From Autumnicola patrickiae (GTDB lineage: Bacteria; Bacteroidota; Bacteroidia; Flavobacteriales; Flavobacteriaceae): a stretch of DNA of 64,000 nt. A program made the position numbers and the translations under genes. The notes beneath the pieces were generated by a model, which saw nothing but the letters and a program-made list of their open reading frames with translations, was not told the origin of the DNA and did no database searches. The stretch spans positions 62,001 to 126,000 of the forward strand of contig NZ_JAVRHM010000014.1 in the NCBI RefSeq assembly GCF_031846525.1, read 5' to 3'. Positions 23,704 through 33,163 of this stretch are shown piece by piece (the first letter of the stretch is position 1; every line of letters begins with the position of its first letter).

Positions 23704-26268
23704 ATGACCACCAAAGTTTTATCACCATTCGGCTTACTGCTGATTTTCTTATTTACATTTCAGTTTCAGGCATATTCTCAGCAAGAAGAATTTACCATTT
23801 CGGGAAAAGTAATTGATAACGATCTGGAAGTTCCACTGGAATATGCCACAATTTCTGTTATTAATGCTAACGATCCACAGGATCTAACAGGAGGAATTAC
23901 CGATATAGACGGTAATTTTTCAATCGATGTGCCTGAAGGCACCTATGATATTCTTGTAGAGTTTATTTCTTACGAGTCCAAACGCTTTAATGATCGTACA
24001 GTAGATTCAAACACAGATCTGGGAACAATTCCTTTGGGAGTTAGTTCTGCCAGCCTGGATGAGGTCGTTGTAAGAGCAGAAACCACTCAGGTAGACGTAA
24101 GGCTGGATAAAAAAATATACAATATTGGCCAGGATCTTACTACAGCCGGAGGAACTGTTAGTGACGCTCTTAATAATGTTCCCTCAATCTCTGTAGATAT
24201 TGAAGGTGGAATAAGCCTTAGGGGTAACGACAATGTCAGGATACTTATTAATGGAAAACCTTCTGCTATGGCTGGGTTTGGTGGAACCGACGTTCTTGGA
24301 CAACTTCCGGCAGAGGCTATTGAGCGTGTAGAGGTGATCACCTCTCCTTCTGCCCGTTATGATGCTGAAGGAACAGCAGGGATTATCAATATTATTCTTC
24401 GGAAAAAAGAAACACTTGGATTTAACGGTTCGCTTACTTTAAATGCGGGACATCCTGAAAATGCCGGGGTTAATGCAAACCTTAATTATAGAACCGAAAA
24501 TTATAACCTCTTTACCACTACCGGTTACCGCTATTCAGAATCTCCGGGAAATGCCTTTTTCGACACCAGATATTTTGAAAATCAGCAAGATGCTTTTCTG
24601 GACAGCATTCCCTATAATAGAAATGTAGAGGATCGGCAGATGGATAGGATTAATCGCGGATTTAATACCAACTTTGGAATGGAATATTATATAAATGATA
24701 TGTCTTCCATAACCGGTGCAATATTCTACAGGAAGGGTAATGACGAAGATCTTACAACCAATATAAGTGATTATTATCTTAACAACAGTCCTCAAATAGG
24801 TACTGAAAGGTATGAAAAAGAGACTGAGGAAGATGATAGCTACCAGTTCTCCATAAACTATATCAACAAGTTCGATAATGAGGGACATGAACTAACTGCA
24901 GATGTTCAGTATGAAAATGATCAGGAAACACAACAAACCCTAATAAGGGAACCGGTCATGTACAATAATTCAGATCAGGACAATATCTTTCTGCCAAGAG
25001 AGCGTACAAACACCCTTGAGAAGCAAAAAGAGTACCTAATCCAGGCAGATTATGTAAGGCCTATAGGTGAGAATTCTCAGTTTGAAGCAGGGTATCGCGG
25101 AAACTTTGAAAATGAAGTGACTGACTATAAGCTCTTTCAGGAGAATGTTAATAATGAGCTTTTACTGAATGTAAACCAAACTAATATTTTTGATTATTCT
25201 GAAAATGTTCAGGCTTTATATTCTCAGTACGGATCAAAATTTGGAGACTTTAGTTTCCTTTTAGGTTTACGCCTGGAGAATACACAATTAAAAGGACAAA
25301 TTGATTCTGAATTATCTGAAGAAGAGTTACAGGAAATATATTCATTCGATATCGATACAGATTTTGACAACAATTACCTAGGCCTCTTTCCTACCGTAAA
25401 CCTAATTTATGAATTAGGCGAAGAAGAAAATATTACACTTGGTTATAACAGAAGGATAAACAGGCCACGTGGCTGGTTTATTAATCCATTTCCTTCAAGA
25501 AGTAGTAGAAATAACGTTTTCCAGGGGAATCCTAATTTACAGCCGGCATTCTCTAATGCTTTTGATTTGGGATATTTAAAAAGATGGGAAAAACTTACTC
25601 TTACTTCTTCTGTATATTATCAACGTGAAACTGATGCTTTTTCGAGAGTTCAGGAAAATGTAAATATTTCGGTAACCAATCCTGATTATGTTGAAGGTGA
25701 TCCAATTTCAGAACAATATGTGGAACAGCGTGTAATTAGAAATATCCCTTTTAACCTGGCTACAAATGATCGTATGGGTGCTGAACTTGGTTTCCTGTAT
25801 AATCCCGCAGATTGGTTAAGACTAAATGGTAGTTTTAATTACTTCAGGTTTGCATTGGATGGTTCCTTTAATGGAGTAGATTACAGTCAGGAAAATACCA
25901 GTTATTTTGGTCGATTCAGTTCCAAAGTAACCTTACCAGGAAGCATCGACTGGCAAACCAATGCTTTTTATCGTGGTCCATCAGATGAAGTTCAAGGTAC
26001 ACAGGAAGGAATTCTTTCTATAGATCTTGCCTTAAGTAAGGAAATATTAAATGAACAGGCAACCATTTCATTAAATGTGCGTGATTTATTAAATTCCAGA
26101 AGAAGGAACGCTTACACTCTTACAGACAATTTTGAACAGGATACAGAATTTCAGTGGAGACAAAGACAAATAAATGTTTCTTTGATATACAGATTTAATC
26201 AGCAAAAAAGACAACAACAAAGGGAGAATGCAGAAAATGGAGGTGAAGATATGGATGGCGAATTCTAG
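23704..26268 (+). CDS. TonB-dependent receptor-like outer-membrane beta-barrel protein
   Basis: 854 residues. Signal peptide (cut after about QAYSQ), a carboxypeptidase regulatory-like beta-sandwich (residues ~30-115, ISGKVIDNDLEVPLEYATISV), a plug domain (ISLRGNDNVRILINGKPSAMAG, VEVITSPSARYDAEGTAGIINI) and a long C-terminal barrel typical of the 'outer membrane beta-barrel family' in Bacteroidota. It ends in a Gln/Glu-rich tail after the last strand (NVSLIYRFNQQKRQQQR). No SusD partner is adjacent, so it is not a polysaccharide-utilisation pair; iron chelate or peptide uptake is possible. It ends at a strong hairpin. Confidence 0.9.
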   Translation: MTTKVLSPFGLLLIFLFTFQFQAYSQQEEFTISGKVIDNDLEVPLEYATISVINANDPQDLTGGITDIDGNFSIDVPEGTYDILVEFISYESKRFNDRTVDSNTDLGTIPLGVSSASLDEVVVRAETTQVDVRLDKKIYNIGQDLTTAGGTVSDALNNVPSISVDIEGGISLRGNDNVRILINGKPSAMAGFGGTDVLGQLPAEAIERVEVITSPSARYDAEGTAGIINIILRKKETLGFNGSLTLNAGHPENAGVNANLNYRTENYNLFTTTGYRYSESPGNAFFDTRYFENQQDAFLDSIPYNRNVEDRQMDRINRGFNTNFGMEYYINDMSSITGAIFYRKGNDEDLTTNISDYYLNNSPQIGTERYEKETEEDDSYQFSINYINKFDNEGHELTADVQYENDQETQQTLIREPVMYNNSDQDNIFLPRERTNTLEKQKEYLIQADYVRPIGENSQFEAGYRGNFENEVTDYKLFQENVNNELLLNVNQTNIFDYSENVQALYSQYGSKFGDFSFLLGLRLENTQLKGQIDSELSEEELQEIYSFDIDTDFDNNYLGLFPTVNLIYELGEEENITLGYNRRINRPRGWFINPFPSRSSRNNVFQGNPNLQPAFSNAFDLGYLKRWEKLTLTSSVYYQRETDAFSRVQENVNISVTNPDYVEGDPISEQYVEQRVIRNIPFNLATNDRMGAELGFLYNPADWLRLNGSFNYFRFALDGSFNGVDYSQENTSYFGRFSSKVTLPGSIDWQTNAFYRGPSDEVQGTQEGILSIDLALSKEILNEQATISLNVRDLLNSRRRNAYTLTDNFEQDTEFQWRQRQINVSLIYRFNQQKRQQQRENAENGGEDMDGEF

Positions 26269-26287
26269 AAGCAAAAGAAAAATACAT

Positions 26288-26320
26288 AAAAAAAAAGGGA
26301 CAAAATTTGTCCCTTTTTTT
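26288..26320. terminator. Bidirectional terminator between the TonB receptor and a small membrane gene
   Basis: GGGACAA, loop AAT, TTGTCCC, with a run of A on the left and seven T on the right. It separates convergent genes; its T-tract overlaps the stop codon of the minus-strand gene (26319-26321). Confidence 0.9.
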
Positions 26321-26504
26321 ATGCGTTTTTTACATCTGCTTCTTTAGCTTTTTTCCTGGCAGCCTGTTTTTCTTTAAGAAATTCTGTTAAGGAACCTCCA
26401 ATCCAATAAGGAACAATTGCAACTAGAAATATCATTAGCCAAAATCCCATTGTTATTATAATTAGGAAAGCTAAAAACCCAAGATACTGATCGAATTCGA
26501 ACAT
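26319..26504 (-). CDS. Small membrane protein, unknown
   Basis: 61 residues: MFEFDQYLGFLAFLIIITMG, a second hydrophobic stretch (LMIFLVAIVPYWIGGSLTEF) and a lysine/alanine-rich tail EKQAARKKAKEA. One long or two short membrane helices. The frame uses the whole space between the terminator and the fumC upstream region and has a credible membrane-protein composition. No family recognised. Confidence 0.5.
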   Translation of the reverse strand: MFEFDQYLGFLAFLIIITMGFWLMIFLVAIVPYWIGGSLTEFLKEKQAARKKAKEADVKNA

Positions 26505-26705
26505 AATTCTAAATTTTGAATCTGGTCAAAGATATAAACTATCAATGGCTTATCACAATTAAAATTTAAATTTTTGGGCCTACAGTCCATATTAGGATCG
26601 ATATTGTTAAAATCTGGAGCCTCATTTGGTCAGGAAATTTAATGGTTTTTTTAGCCAAAAGAAGCGGCTAAAATGTAAATTTGTAAGGCAATCAATTATA
26701 ATGTT

Positions 26706-28103
26706 ATGGATTACAGAATAGAAAAGGATACTATGGGGGAGGTAAAAGTTCCTTCAAATAAATTATGGGGAGCTCAAACAGAGCGTTCAAGAAATAATTT
26801 TAAAATTGGCCCTTCCGGCAGTATGCCCCTGGAAATAATCTACGGCTTTGCCTATCTTAAAAAAGCTGCAGCATACACCAACTGTGAGCTTGGCGCTTTA
26901 CCAGTTGAAAAAAGAGACTATATAGCACAGGTATGTGACGAAATTTTAGCTCGAAAGCATGATGACCAGTTTCCGCTGGTAATCTGGCAAACCGGTAGCG
27001 GTACGCAGAGTAATATGAATGTGAATGAGGTGATTGCCAACAGGGCGCACCAGCTTGCCGGGAAAAAAATTGGTGAAGGTGAAAAAACTTTGCAGCCAAA
27101 CGACGATGTGAATAAATCGCAATCTTCTAATGACACTTTCCCAACAGGAATGCATATTGCCGCTTATCAGAAGATTATAAAAATTACCCTTCCGGGTCTG
27201 AGGAAACTAAGGGAAACCCTTAAGAAAAAGTCAGATGAGTTTAAGGAAGTGGTGAAAATCGGCCGTACGCACTTTATGGACGCCACTCCTTTAACCCTTG
27301 GCCAGGAATTTAGTGGATATGTGGCGCAGCTGGATTATGGCATTAAAGCCCTTGAAAATACCTTACCACATTTAGCAGAACTCGCTTTGGGTGGTACGGC
27401 AGTTGGAACCGGACTTAACACTCCTAAAGGATACTCTAAACGTGTGGCAGAATTTATCGCTAAGTTTACCGAACTTCCATTTACATCTGCCGGGAACAAA
27501 TTTGAAGCCCTGGCTGCACATGATGCTCTCGTGGAAACCCATGGTGCACTTAAACAGATAGCTGTTTCGTTGAATAAGATCGGAAACGATATTAGAATGC
27601 TTGCTTCCGGACCGCGAAGCGGAATTGGTGAAATTAACATTCCGGCCAATGAACCTGGATCTTCTATTATGCCGGGTAAAGTAAATCCTACCCAGTGTGA
27701 AGCTCTTACGATGGTTTGCGCCCAGGTAATTGGTAATGATGTTAGTATGAGCGTTGGAGGTATGCAAGGGCAGTTTGAGTTGAATGTCTTTAAACCAGTT
27801 ATGGCTGCCAACCTGCTACAAAGTGCAGAATTGTTAGGCGATGCCTGCCAATCTTTTGAAGAACATTGTGCAAGGGGAATTGAAGCAAATACAAGCAGAA
27901 TTCAGGAGCATTTAAATAATTCCCTGATGCTGGTAACGGCTTTAAATACCAAAATCGGATATTATAAAGCTGCCGAAATTGCAAATACAGCCCATAAGAA
28001 TGGTACTACTTTAAAAGAAGAAGCCGTAAACCTTGGCCACTTAACAGCTGAAGAGTTTGACGAATGGGTAAAACCTAAAGATATGGTTGGAAATCTGAAA
28101 TAA
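26706..28103 (+). CDS. fumC: Fumarate hydratase class II
   Basis: 465 residues; reversible hydration of fumarate to malate in the citric acid cycle. Diagnostic motifs: TMGEVKVPSNKLWGAQTERSR-type start, QTGSGTQSNMNVNEV, KSQSSNDTFPTGMHIA, GRTHFMDATPLTLGQE (catalytic His) and the superfamily signature GSSIMPGKVNPTQCEAL. The C-terminal LTAEEFDEWVKP identifies FumC rather than aspartase or argininosuccinate lyase. A TAAATTTG box (26676-26683) lies 22 bases before the start. Confidence 0.97.
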   Translation: MDYRIEKDTMGEVKVPSNKLWGAQTERSRNNFKIGPSGSMPLEIIYGFAYLKKAAAYTNCELGALPVEKRDYIAQVCDEILARKHDDQFPLVIWQTGSGTQSNMNVNEVIANRAHQLAGKKIGEGEKTLQPNDDVNKSQSSNDTFPTGMHIAAYQKIIKITLPGLRKLRETLKKKSDEFKEVVKIGRTHFMDATPLTLGQEFSGYVAQLDYGIKALENTLPHLAELALGGTAVGTGLNTPKGYSKRVAEFIAKFTELPFTSAGNKFEALAAHDALVETHGALKQIAVSLNKIGNDIRMLASGPRSGIGEINIPANEPGSSIMPGKVNPTQCEALTMVCAQVIGNDVSMSVGGMQGQFELNVFKPVMAANLLQSAELLGDACQSFEEHCARGIEANTSRIQEHLNNSLMLVTALNTKIGYYKAAEIANTAHKNGTTLKEEAVNLGHLTAEEFDEWVKPKDMVGNLK

Positions 28104-28120
28104 TTCAGTTTTCTCATTAT

Positions 28121-28159
28121 AAAAAGCCACGAATACTATGAAAGTGTTCGTGGCTTTTT
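28121..28159. terminator. Terminator after fumC
   Basis: Stem AAAAAGCCACGAA/TTCGTGGCTTTTT, 13 bp, then TATTTTTAT. It can serve fumC (+) and perhaps the convergent ccsBA gene (-). Confidence 0.9.
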
Positions 28160-28177
28160 ATTTTTATAAGGATGCCT

Positions 28178-28194
28178 AAAAATGCCAATTTTCG
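28178..28194. repeat. Short intergenic palindrome (AAATGGCAAT family)
   Basis: AAAAATGCCAATTTTCG, one base from the family core, in the gap between fumC and ccsBA. Confidence 0.55.
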
Positions 28195-28259
28195 CTACTT
28201 GTCGAGCGGGAAGCCTCTTGCATCGAAGAGCGTCTTAAAAACTTCTTAATCCCAAAAAA

Positions 28260-31200
28260 TTACATACTATCCTCTTCCCTTGCTGCTGGCGATTTCTTCG
28301 CATAATGCTTCTGATATTTCCAATAAGAAACTGCTCCCAAAACTGCTACCGCAGCAATCGTATAATAGATAAAAGTCGGAGTAATTACTTTATCACCACT
28401 GGCATAAGAATGCAATCCACTTAGGTAGAAATTTACCCCAAAATAAGTCATCATAATACTTGAAAAAGCTACGATTGCCATTAAGTTGAAGAACCATCTG
28501 CTTCTTAAGCCTGGTACCATTCGCATGTGAATAACAAAAGCGTAAACCATAATACTAATCAGCGCCCAGGTTTCTTTTGGATCCCATCCCCAGTAACGTC
28601 CCCAACTTTCATTGGCCCATTGCCCACCCAAGAAGTTTCCGATGGTAAGCATTACCAGACCTACGGTTATGGCTAATTCAGTAATAATGGTAATTTCCAT
28701 TATGTTAAGCTCCATCCTCTTTTTATTTTCAGAAGTGGTAAGGATCATTAAAAGTAACGAAACTACTCCCAGGATCATTCCTAATGTTAAAGGGCCGTAA
28801 CTACCTACAATTACTGAAACGTGGATCATTAACCAGTAAGAATCCAACACGGGTTGCAGGTTTGCAATAGAAGGATCCATCCAATTCCAGTGCGCAATCA
28901 TCAGGATCATAGAAGTTACAAACGCGGTAGACGCAATGGTAAGATTACTTTTTCTTCCGAAGGCAAGTCCAAAAAACATCGTGGCCCAGGCAACATAGAT
29001 CATCGACTCGTAAGCATCACTCCAGGGTGCGTGGCCAGAAATATACCATCTCGCAGCCAATCCGAGGGTGTGAAGAACAAAAAGAATGATAATAATCACA
29101 ACACTGCCTTTAATAAGGCCGCGCATAAATTTATTATCTTTAAAAATCTGTGCAATAACAAAAACGAGCATTGCTAAACCTGCAACCATATACATCCAGT
29201 ATAGGTTCCGGAAAATGTCATATTTATTATAGGCAATTTCAGCTTCAATTTTATCCTCTGAAGGCATGACTTCAGAACCAAATTTCTTTTGAAAACTCTT
29301 TATACTGCCTAAAAATTCGTTTGCTCTTGCGTAGTCCCCGGTTTCCCTGGCATCCTGCAGTGCATTCATGTAAAGTGGTAATATCTGTTTAGCATAAACA
29401 GAATCCATTCCTTTAAAAGCTGCTTCTTCCACTTCGGGATAAGAAACCCACTTATTGTTTTCGTGGTTGGGAACAGGAAATATTTTAAGTACTTCCCCCT
29501 GCAAAGCCTGGTAAAGCAGATTGACTTTTTTATCGGTTTCGATGTAATCTTTCTGAAATTTATTTGGAACCGCGGCCTGATAGGCTCCTTCCAGGTATTG
29601 TGATAATTTATAGTTTCCGCTGCTGTCAAAGAAATCTGTAAGGGCTAGATATTTTTTTCCTTGTTCAACATTAAGAATTTTATGAAGACTGTCATTTTGC
29701 TTTTCTACAAAAATAAGCGGCACATTATACCAAACCATTGGGTTCTCTGTCATAGAAACAAGAACCTGATCTGAACTCAGCCCCTTATAGCTATCCTTCT
29801 TACTGAGCTTTCTAAGTAATTCTGAAGAATAGGTATTAGCCGGTTTCATACGTCCACCTGCATCCTGAATCACCAGTCGTCCAAATTCCGCAGCATGATC
29901 TTCTTTTACTGCATTTTTGACGATAAGAGAATCTATTTGCCTGCGAGTATTTTCAATGTGCTCATGATCTGTCTGCGCCTCCTGTGCAAATCCGCTAAAA
30001 CTGGTTGCAAACAATAAAACTGCTATAGTAGCTAATTTCTTTTTCTTTTGTTTTATCTTATCGAGCCTTGCTTCCAGCTGTCCAAAACGGGAGCCTTTAT
30101 CAAATAAGATCCACATTAAGCCGAGATAGAGAAGGAAATATCCAATGTAGGTTATCCAGGTTCCCCAGTAATCGTGATTTACAGAGAGTACTGTTCCTTT
30201 CTCATCGGGATCAAAACTGGACTGGAAAAAGCGATAACCTTCGTGGTCAAGGATATGATTCATATAAATTTCATATTCAAAATTTTCTTCACCTTCCTGG
30301 ACTACTTCAACATTACTTTGAAAAGAAGAGTAACTTTTTTCTGTACCGGGATATTTTTCAGCAATAAAATCATTCAGTTTAAGTGCAAAAGGAAGTTCCT
30401 GTTCTATAGAACCATAGTTTAAGTAAATTTCCAATCCGGCCAGCTCAAGCTTTTCAGGTTCAGTTGGAATTCCTTTCCCACCAAGAAGCGTAACCGTCTC
30501 AGTCTTGCCCTGGGAACTTACTTTTAAAGTAACTCCGTCAGGATCACCCTGTATTTTCTCTTTTGTAGGCACTATATCATATTCTCCCCTTACCACAGGT
30601 TCTGGAACTACAAACTGCATTGTTCCTATGTTGTAAAGTGAACGAAGTACAAGGGTTTGTGTAGAGTCTGCTATTAACTCCCCTCTCGCCTGGTCTGCCA
30701 TTCTCATGTAATCCCCTTCAAACGGAGAATCTATGGTGTATTCTCCATCTTCAGTTAGCTGAATATTTATAGCTCCTTCAGTAGGATTATTCAGAGTAAA
30801 GAGAGTGTTATGGATATTGCTAACCTGCCCTTCCTGAAGGTAATGATCGTGTCTTTGCCCACCTCCGGATTCTACTATTTTCAGGTATCTTTCTCCGTCT
30901 TCTGTTGGCACCAGTGTTTCTTCAGCACCATGAATAAAATTCGTGACTTCAAAAGTGACGGGCTGCCCGTTATAATCCGTATTCAGCTCATAATCATTTT
31001 CTGTCTCCGGGGCTAAGAGCACTTTTTCCTGAAGTATTCTTCTTCTTGGCTCTCCGTCTATTTCGCCGTCAAGAAAGAATGTAAAATAGGTTTCCTGAGT
31101 GAGATATTTATTGGTCGTCTCGCCTTCCCTTATTGGCATAATCCCCTCGTAACTAATATAACGGGTTACAAAAGCCCCTACGAGGATAAGAATAAAAGAA

Positions 31201-31451
31201 AGGTGCAAAACCAAGGTTGACCATTTCTCCTTTTTTAACAGCTGATAACGCTTAATATTCCCAAGGAAATTTATAACGAAAAAGACCATTATTCCTTCAA
31301 ACCACCAGGTATTGTAGATAAGGACTCTAGCGGTCTCAATGGTATACCAGTTTTCAATAAAAGTTCCCAATGCCATGGCGATGGCAAAAACGATGAATAA
31401 AACTGCCATTATACGGGTAGAAAAAATGACAGAGGCTATCTTATTCTGCAT
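28260..31451 (-). CDS. Fused CcsB(ResB)-CcsA cytochrome c biogenesis protein
   Basis: 1063 residues. The N-terminal half is ResB/CcsB-like: several membrane helices in the first ~110 residues, a large extracytoplasmic domain, and a closing helix (about residue 430-450). A stretch around residue 475-495 (KKKLATIAVLLFATSFSGFAQ) looks like an embedded signal/membrane segment, followed by a soluble ~250-residue domain. The C-terminal part is CcsA, with eight or so helices and the haem-handling WWD motif WANESWGRYWGWDPKETW (about residues 945-965). System II proteins export haem and attach it to CxxCH of c-type cytochromes. The fusion is usual in Bacteroidota. Single-gene unit, divergent from the DUF2520 gene. 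Confidence 0.93.
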   Translation of the reverse strand: MQNKIASVIFSTRIMAVLFIVFAIAMALGTFIENWYTIETARVLIYNTWWFEGIMVFFVINFLGNIKRYQLLKKEKWSTLVLHLSFILILVGAFVTRYISYEGIMPIREGETTNKYLTQETYFTFFLDGEIDGEPRRRILQEKVLLAPETENDYELNTDYNGQPVTFEVTNFIHGAEETLVPTEDGERYLKIVESGGGQRHDHYLQEGQVSNIHNTLFTLNNPTEGAINIQLTEDGEYTIDSPFEGDYMRMADQARGELIADSTQTLVLRSLYNIGTMQFVVPEPVVRGEYDIVPTKEKIQGDPDGVTLKVSSQGKTETVTLLGGKGIPTEPEKLELAGLEIYLNYGSIEQELPFALKLNDFIAEKYPGTEKSYSSFQSNVEVVQEGEENFEYEIYMNHILDHEGYRFFQSSFDPDEKGTVLSVNHDYWGTWITYIGYFLLYLGLMWILFDKGSRFGQLEARLDKIKQKKKKLATIAVLLFATSFSGFAQEAQTDHEHIENTRRQIDSLIVKNAVKEDHAAEFGRLVIQDAGGRMKPANTYSSELLRKLSKKDSYKGLSSDQVLVSMTENPMVWYNVPLIFVEKQNDSLHKILNVEQGKKYLALTDFFDSSGNYKLSQYLEGAYQAAVPNKFQKDYIETDKKVNLLYQALQGEVLKIFPVPNHENNKWVSYPEVEEAAFKGMDSVYAKQILPLYMNALQDARETGDYARANEFLGSIKSFQKKFGSEVMPSEDKIEAEIAYNKYDIFRNLYWMYMVAGLAMLVFVIAQIFKDNKFMRGLIKGSVVIIIILFVLHTLGLAARWYISGHAPWSDAYESMIYVAWATMFFGLAFGRKSNLTIASTAFVTSMILMIAHWNWMDPSIANLQPVLDSYWLMIHVSVIVGSYGPLTLGMILGVVSLLLMILTTSENKKRMELNIMEITIITELAITVGLVMLTIGNFLGGQWANESWGRYWGWDPKETWALISIMVYAFVIHMRMVPGLRSRWFFNLMAIVAFSSIMMTYFGVNFYLSGLHSYASGDKVITPTFIYYTIAAVAVLGAVSYWKYQKHYAKKSPAAREEDSM

Positions 31452-31577
31452 GAATTGTTATCCTTTAAATCGGCTGCAAATTTAAGGAATTTTAACGGTT
31501 TTGTAAGACTTCCACCCTGCAATCTCCATACTTAAATGTTAATTTTACAGACGCATTTTTTTTGGTAATTTAGCCGA

Positions 31578-32336
31578 ATGACTCAAGTGGTAATTTTAGG
31601 CGCCGGAAACGTCGCTATACATCTCTACAAGGCTTTTGAGAAAGCGGAAGATGTTGAAGTAATTCAGGTATACAATCACAGGCCAGAAAAACTGGTTAAC
31701 TTCTCTGAAACCTCTACTACTACTGCTGTTTCTGAATTAAAAGAAGCCGATATTTATATTTTGGCCTTAAAAGATGATGCCATCCTTAAAATGGCAAATA
31801 TCGTCCCTGACTTTGGTGCATTATACCTGCATACTTCAGGCGGAATAGGCATGGATGCGCTGTCAAAATTCAGGAATCACGGAGTTTTTTATCCGTTGCA
31901 GACATTTTCAGCGAAGAGAGCGGTAGATTTTAACCAAATACCTATGTGTTTGGAAGCAAATTCAGAAAAAAACCTTCAGAAGACAAAAAAACTGGCTGCA
32001 GGAATCTCAGAAAAGCTTTTGGATACCAATTCCACACAAAGAAAGGCGCTGCACGCTTCCGCAGTATTCGTTTGTAATTTCACGAACCACCTTTATACTA
32101 TTGGAGCCGATATTTGTCAAAAAAACGACCTCTCCTTTGACATTTTAAAACCACTGATAAAAGAAACCGCTTCAAAAATTGAAGAATTATCTCCTGAAGA
32201 GGCTCAAACAGGACCGGCTATTCGCAATGATCGTGGCACTATCGAAGGACACCTTGAACTGCTAACTGAAAACCAGAAAAATATTTACGAACTGCTAACA
32301 GCATCGATTTACAAATTACATGGAAAAAAATTATAA
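31578..32336 (+). CDS. Rossmann-fold DUF2520 protein
   Basis: 252 residues. N-terminal Rossmann domain with VVILGAGNVAIHLYKAFEK and a strand IYILALKDDAI, then LHTSGGIGMDAL and FYPLQTFSAKRAVDF, and a helical C-terminal DUF2520 domain (KALHASAVFVCNFTNHLYTIG, TGPAIRNDRGTIEGHLELL). The fold is that of F420-/NADP-dependent reductases related to ProC and 3-hydroxyisobutyrate dehydrogenases; substrate unknown. The end overlaps kdsC by 17 bases, so it is the first gene of a tight operon. Confidence 0.88.
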   Translation: MTQVVILGAGNVAIHLYKAFEKAEDVEVIQVYNHRPEKLVNFSETSTTTAVSELKEADIYILALKDDAILKMANIVPDFGALYLHTSGGIGMDALSKFRNHGVFYPLQTFSAKRAVDFNQIPMCLEANSEKNLQKTKKLAAGISEKLLDTNSTQRKALHASAVFVCNFTNHLYTIGADICQKNDLSFDILKPLIKETASKIEELSPEEAQTGPAIRNDRGTIEGHLELLTENQKNIYELLTASIYKLHGKKL

Positions 32337-32832
32337 AGAATACCTTAACCAGATTACCACTTTTGTTTTTGATGTGGACGGTGTCCTTACAGATGGCTCT
32401 GTACAGGTGAGCACTGCCGGGGAATTACTTCGCACAATGAATATTAAAGACGGTTATGCCCTGAAACTGGCAAAAAATGCCGGTTATACAGTTTGTATTA
32501 TTTCCGGCGGAAAAAATGAAGGCGTCAGAATGCGGCTCAGGGATCTTGGGATAAACGATATTTACCTGGGGATTTCTGACAAAGTGGAGCAAATGGACGA
32601 ATTTTTCGACATTTATGATATTAATCCCGATGAAGTTCTTTATATGGGAGACGATATCCCCGATTATTACCCTATGAAGCTAGTTGGGTTGCCTTGTTGC
32701 CCGCAGGATGCCGTAGCGGAAGTAAAAGAAATATCCAAGTACGTTTCGCATAGAAAAGGCGGAAAAGGATGCGTGCGGGATGTTATTGAACAGGTCCTGA
32801 AGGTACAGGGCAAATGGATGGAAAGGGAATGA
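32320..32832 (+). CDS. kdsC: 3-deoxy-D-manno-octulosonate 8-phosphate phosphatase-like HAD protein
   Basis: 170 residues, class C0 HAD phosphatase with no cap domain. Motif I FDVDGVLTDGS (nucleophile and acid/base Asp), motif II IISGGKNEGVRMR, motif III/IV with YLGISDKVEQM and YMGDDIPDYYPM; the tail KGGKGCVRDVIEQVL is typical of KdsC. It releases phosphate from Kdo-8-P in lipopolysaccharide synthesis; kdsB lies 12 kb downstream. The stop overlaps the SMR transporter start (ATGA). Confidence 0.92.
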   Translation: MEKNYKEYLNQITTFVFDVDGVLTDGSVQVSTAGELLRTMNIKDGYALKLAKNAGYTVCIISGGKNEGVRMRLRDLGINDIYLGISDKVEQMDEFFDIYDINPDEVLYMGDDIPDYYPMKLVGLPCCPQDAVAEVKEISKYVSHRKGGKGCVRDVIEQVLKVQGKWMERE

Positions 32833-33155
32833 ACTGGCTTTTATTGATCTTCGCCGGACTCTTTGAAGTCGGATTTGCTTTTTGCTTGGGAAAGGCCAAA
32901 TTCAGCACCGGCAATACCAGTACTTTTTGGTTAGCAGGATTTCTGTTTTGCCTCACTGCAAGTATGCTTTTGCTTTACAAAGCCACCCAGACCTTGCCAA
33001 TCGGGACTGCTTATGCCGTCTGGACCGGAATTGGAGCCGCAGGTACAGCCTTACTCGGAATCCTTATTTTTAAAGAACCGGCGCATTTCTGGAGAATATT
33101 TTTCCTTAGCACGTTAATTATGTCTATAATCGGACTAAAATTTGTTTCCAATTAG
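32829..33155 (+). CDS. Small multidrug resistance (SMR) family transporter
   Basis: 108 residues from the ATG at 32829, which overlaps the kdsC stop; the five codons upstream have no membrane character. Four helices; MNWLLLIFAGLFEVGFAFCL carries the conserved membrane Glu (EV) that binds cations and protons, then ASMLLLYKATQTLPIGTAYAVWTGIGAAGTA and LGILIFKEP, the SugE/EmrE signature. SugE-like guanidinium export or drug export is possible; a single gene suggests a homodimer. Confidence 0.9.
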   Translation: MNWLLLIFAGLFEVGFAFCLGKAKFSTGNTSTFWLAGFLFCLTASMLLLYKATQTLPIGTAYAVWTGIGAAGTALLGILIFKEPAHFWRIFFLSTLIMSIIGLKFVSN

Positions 33156-33163
33156 GCTCATTT

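Noticed and set aside
27335..27811. 158-codon minus-strand frame in fumC
   Set aside because: Antisense of highly conserved fumarase sequence; composition is that of a shadow frame.
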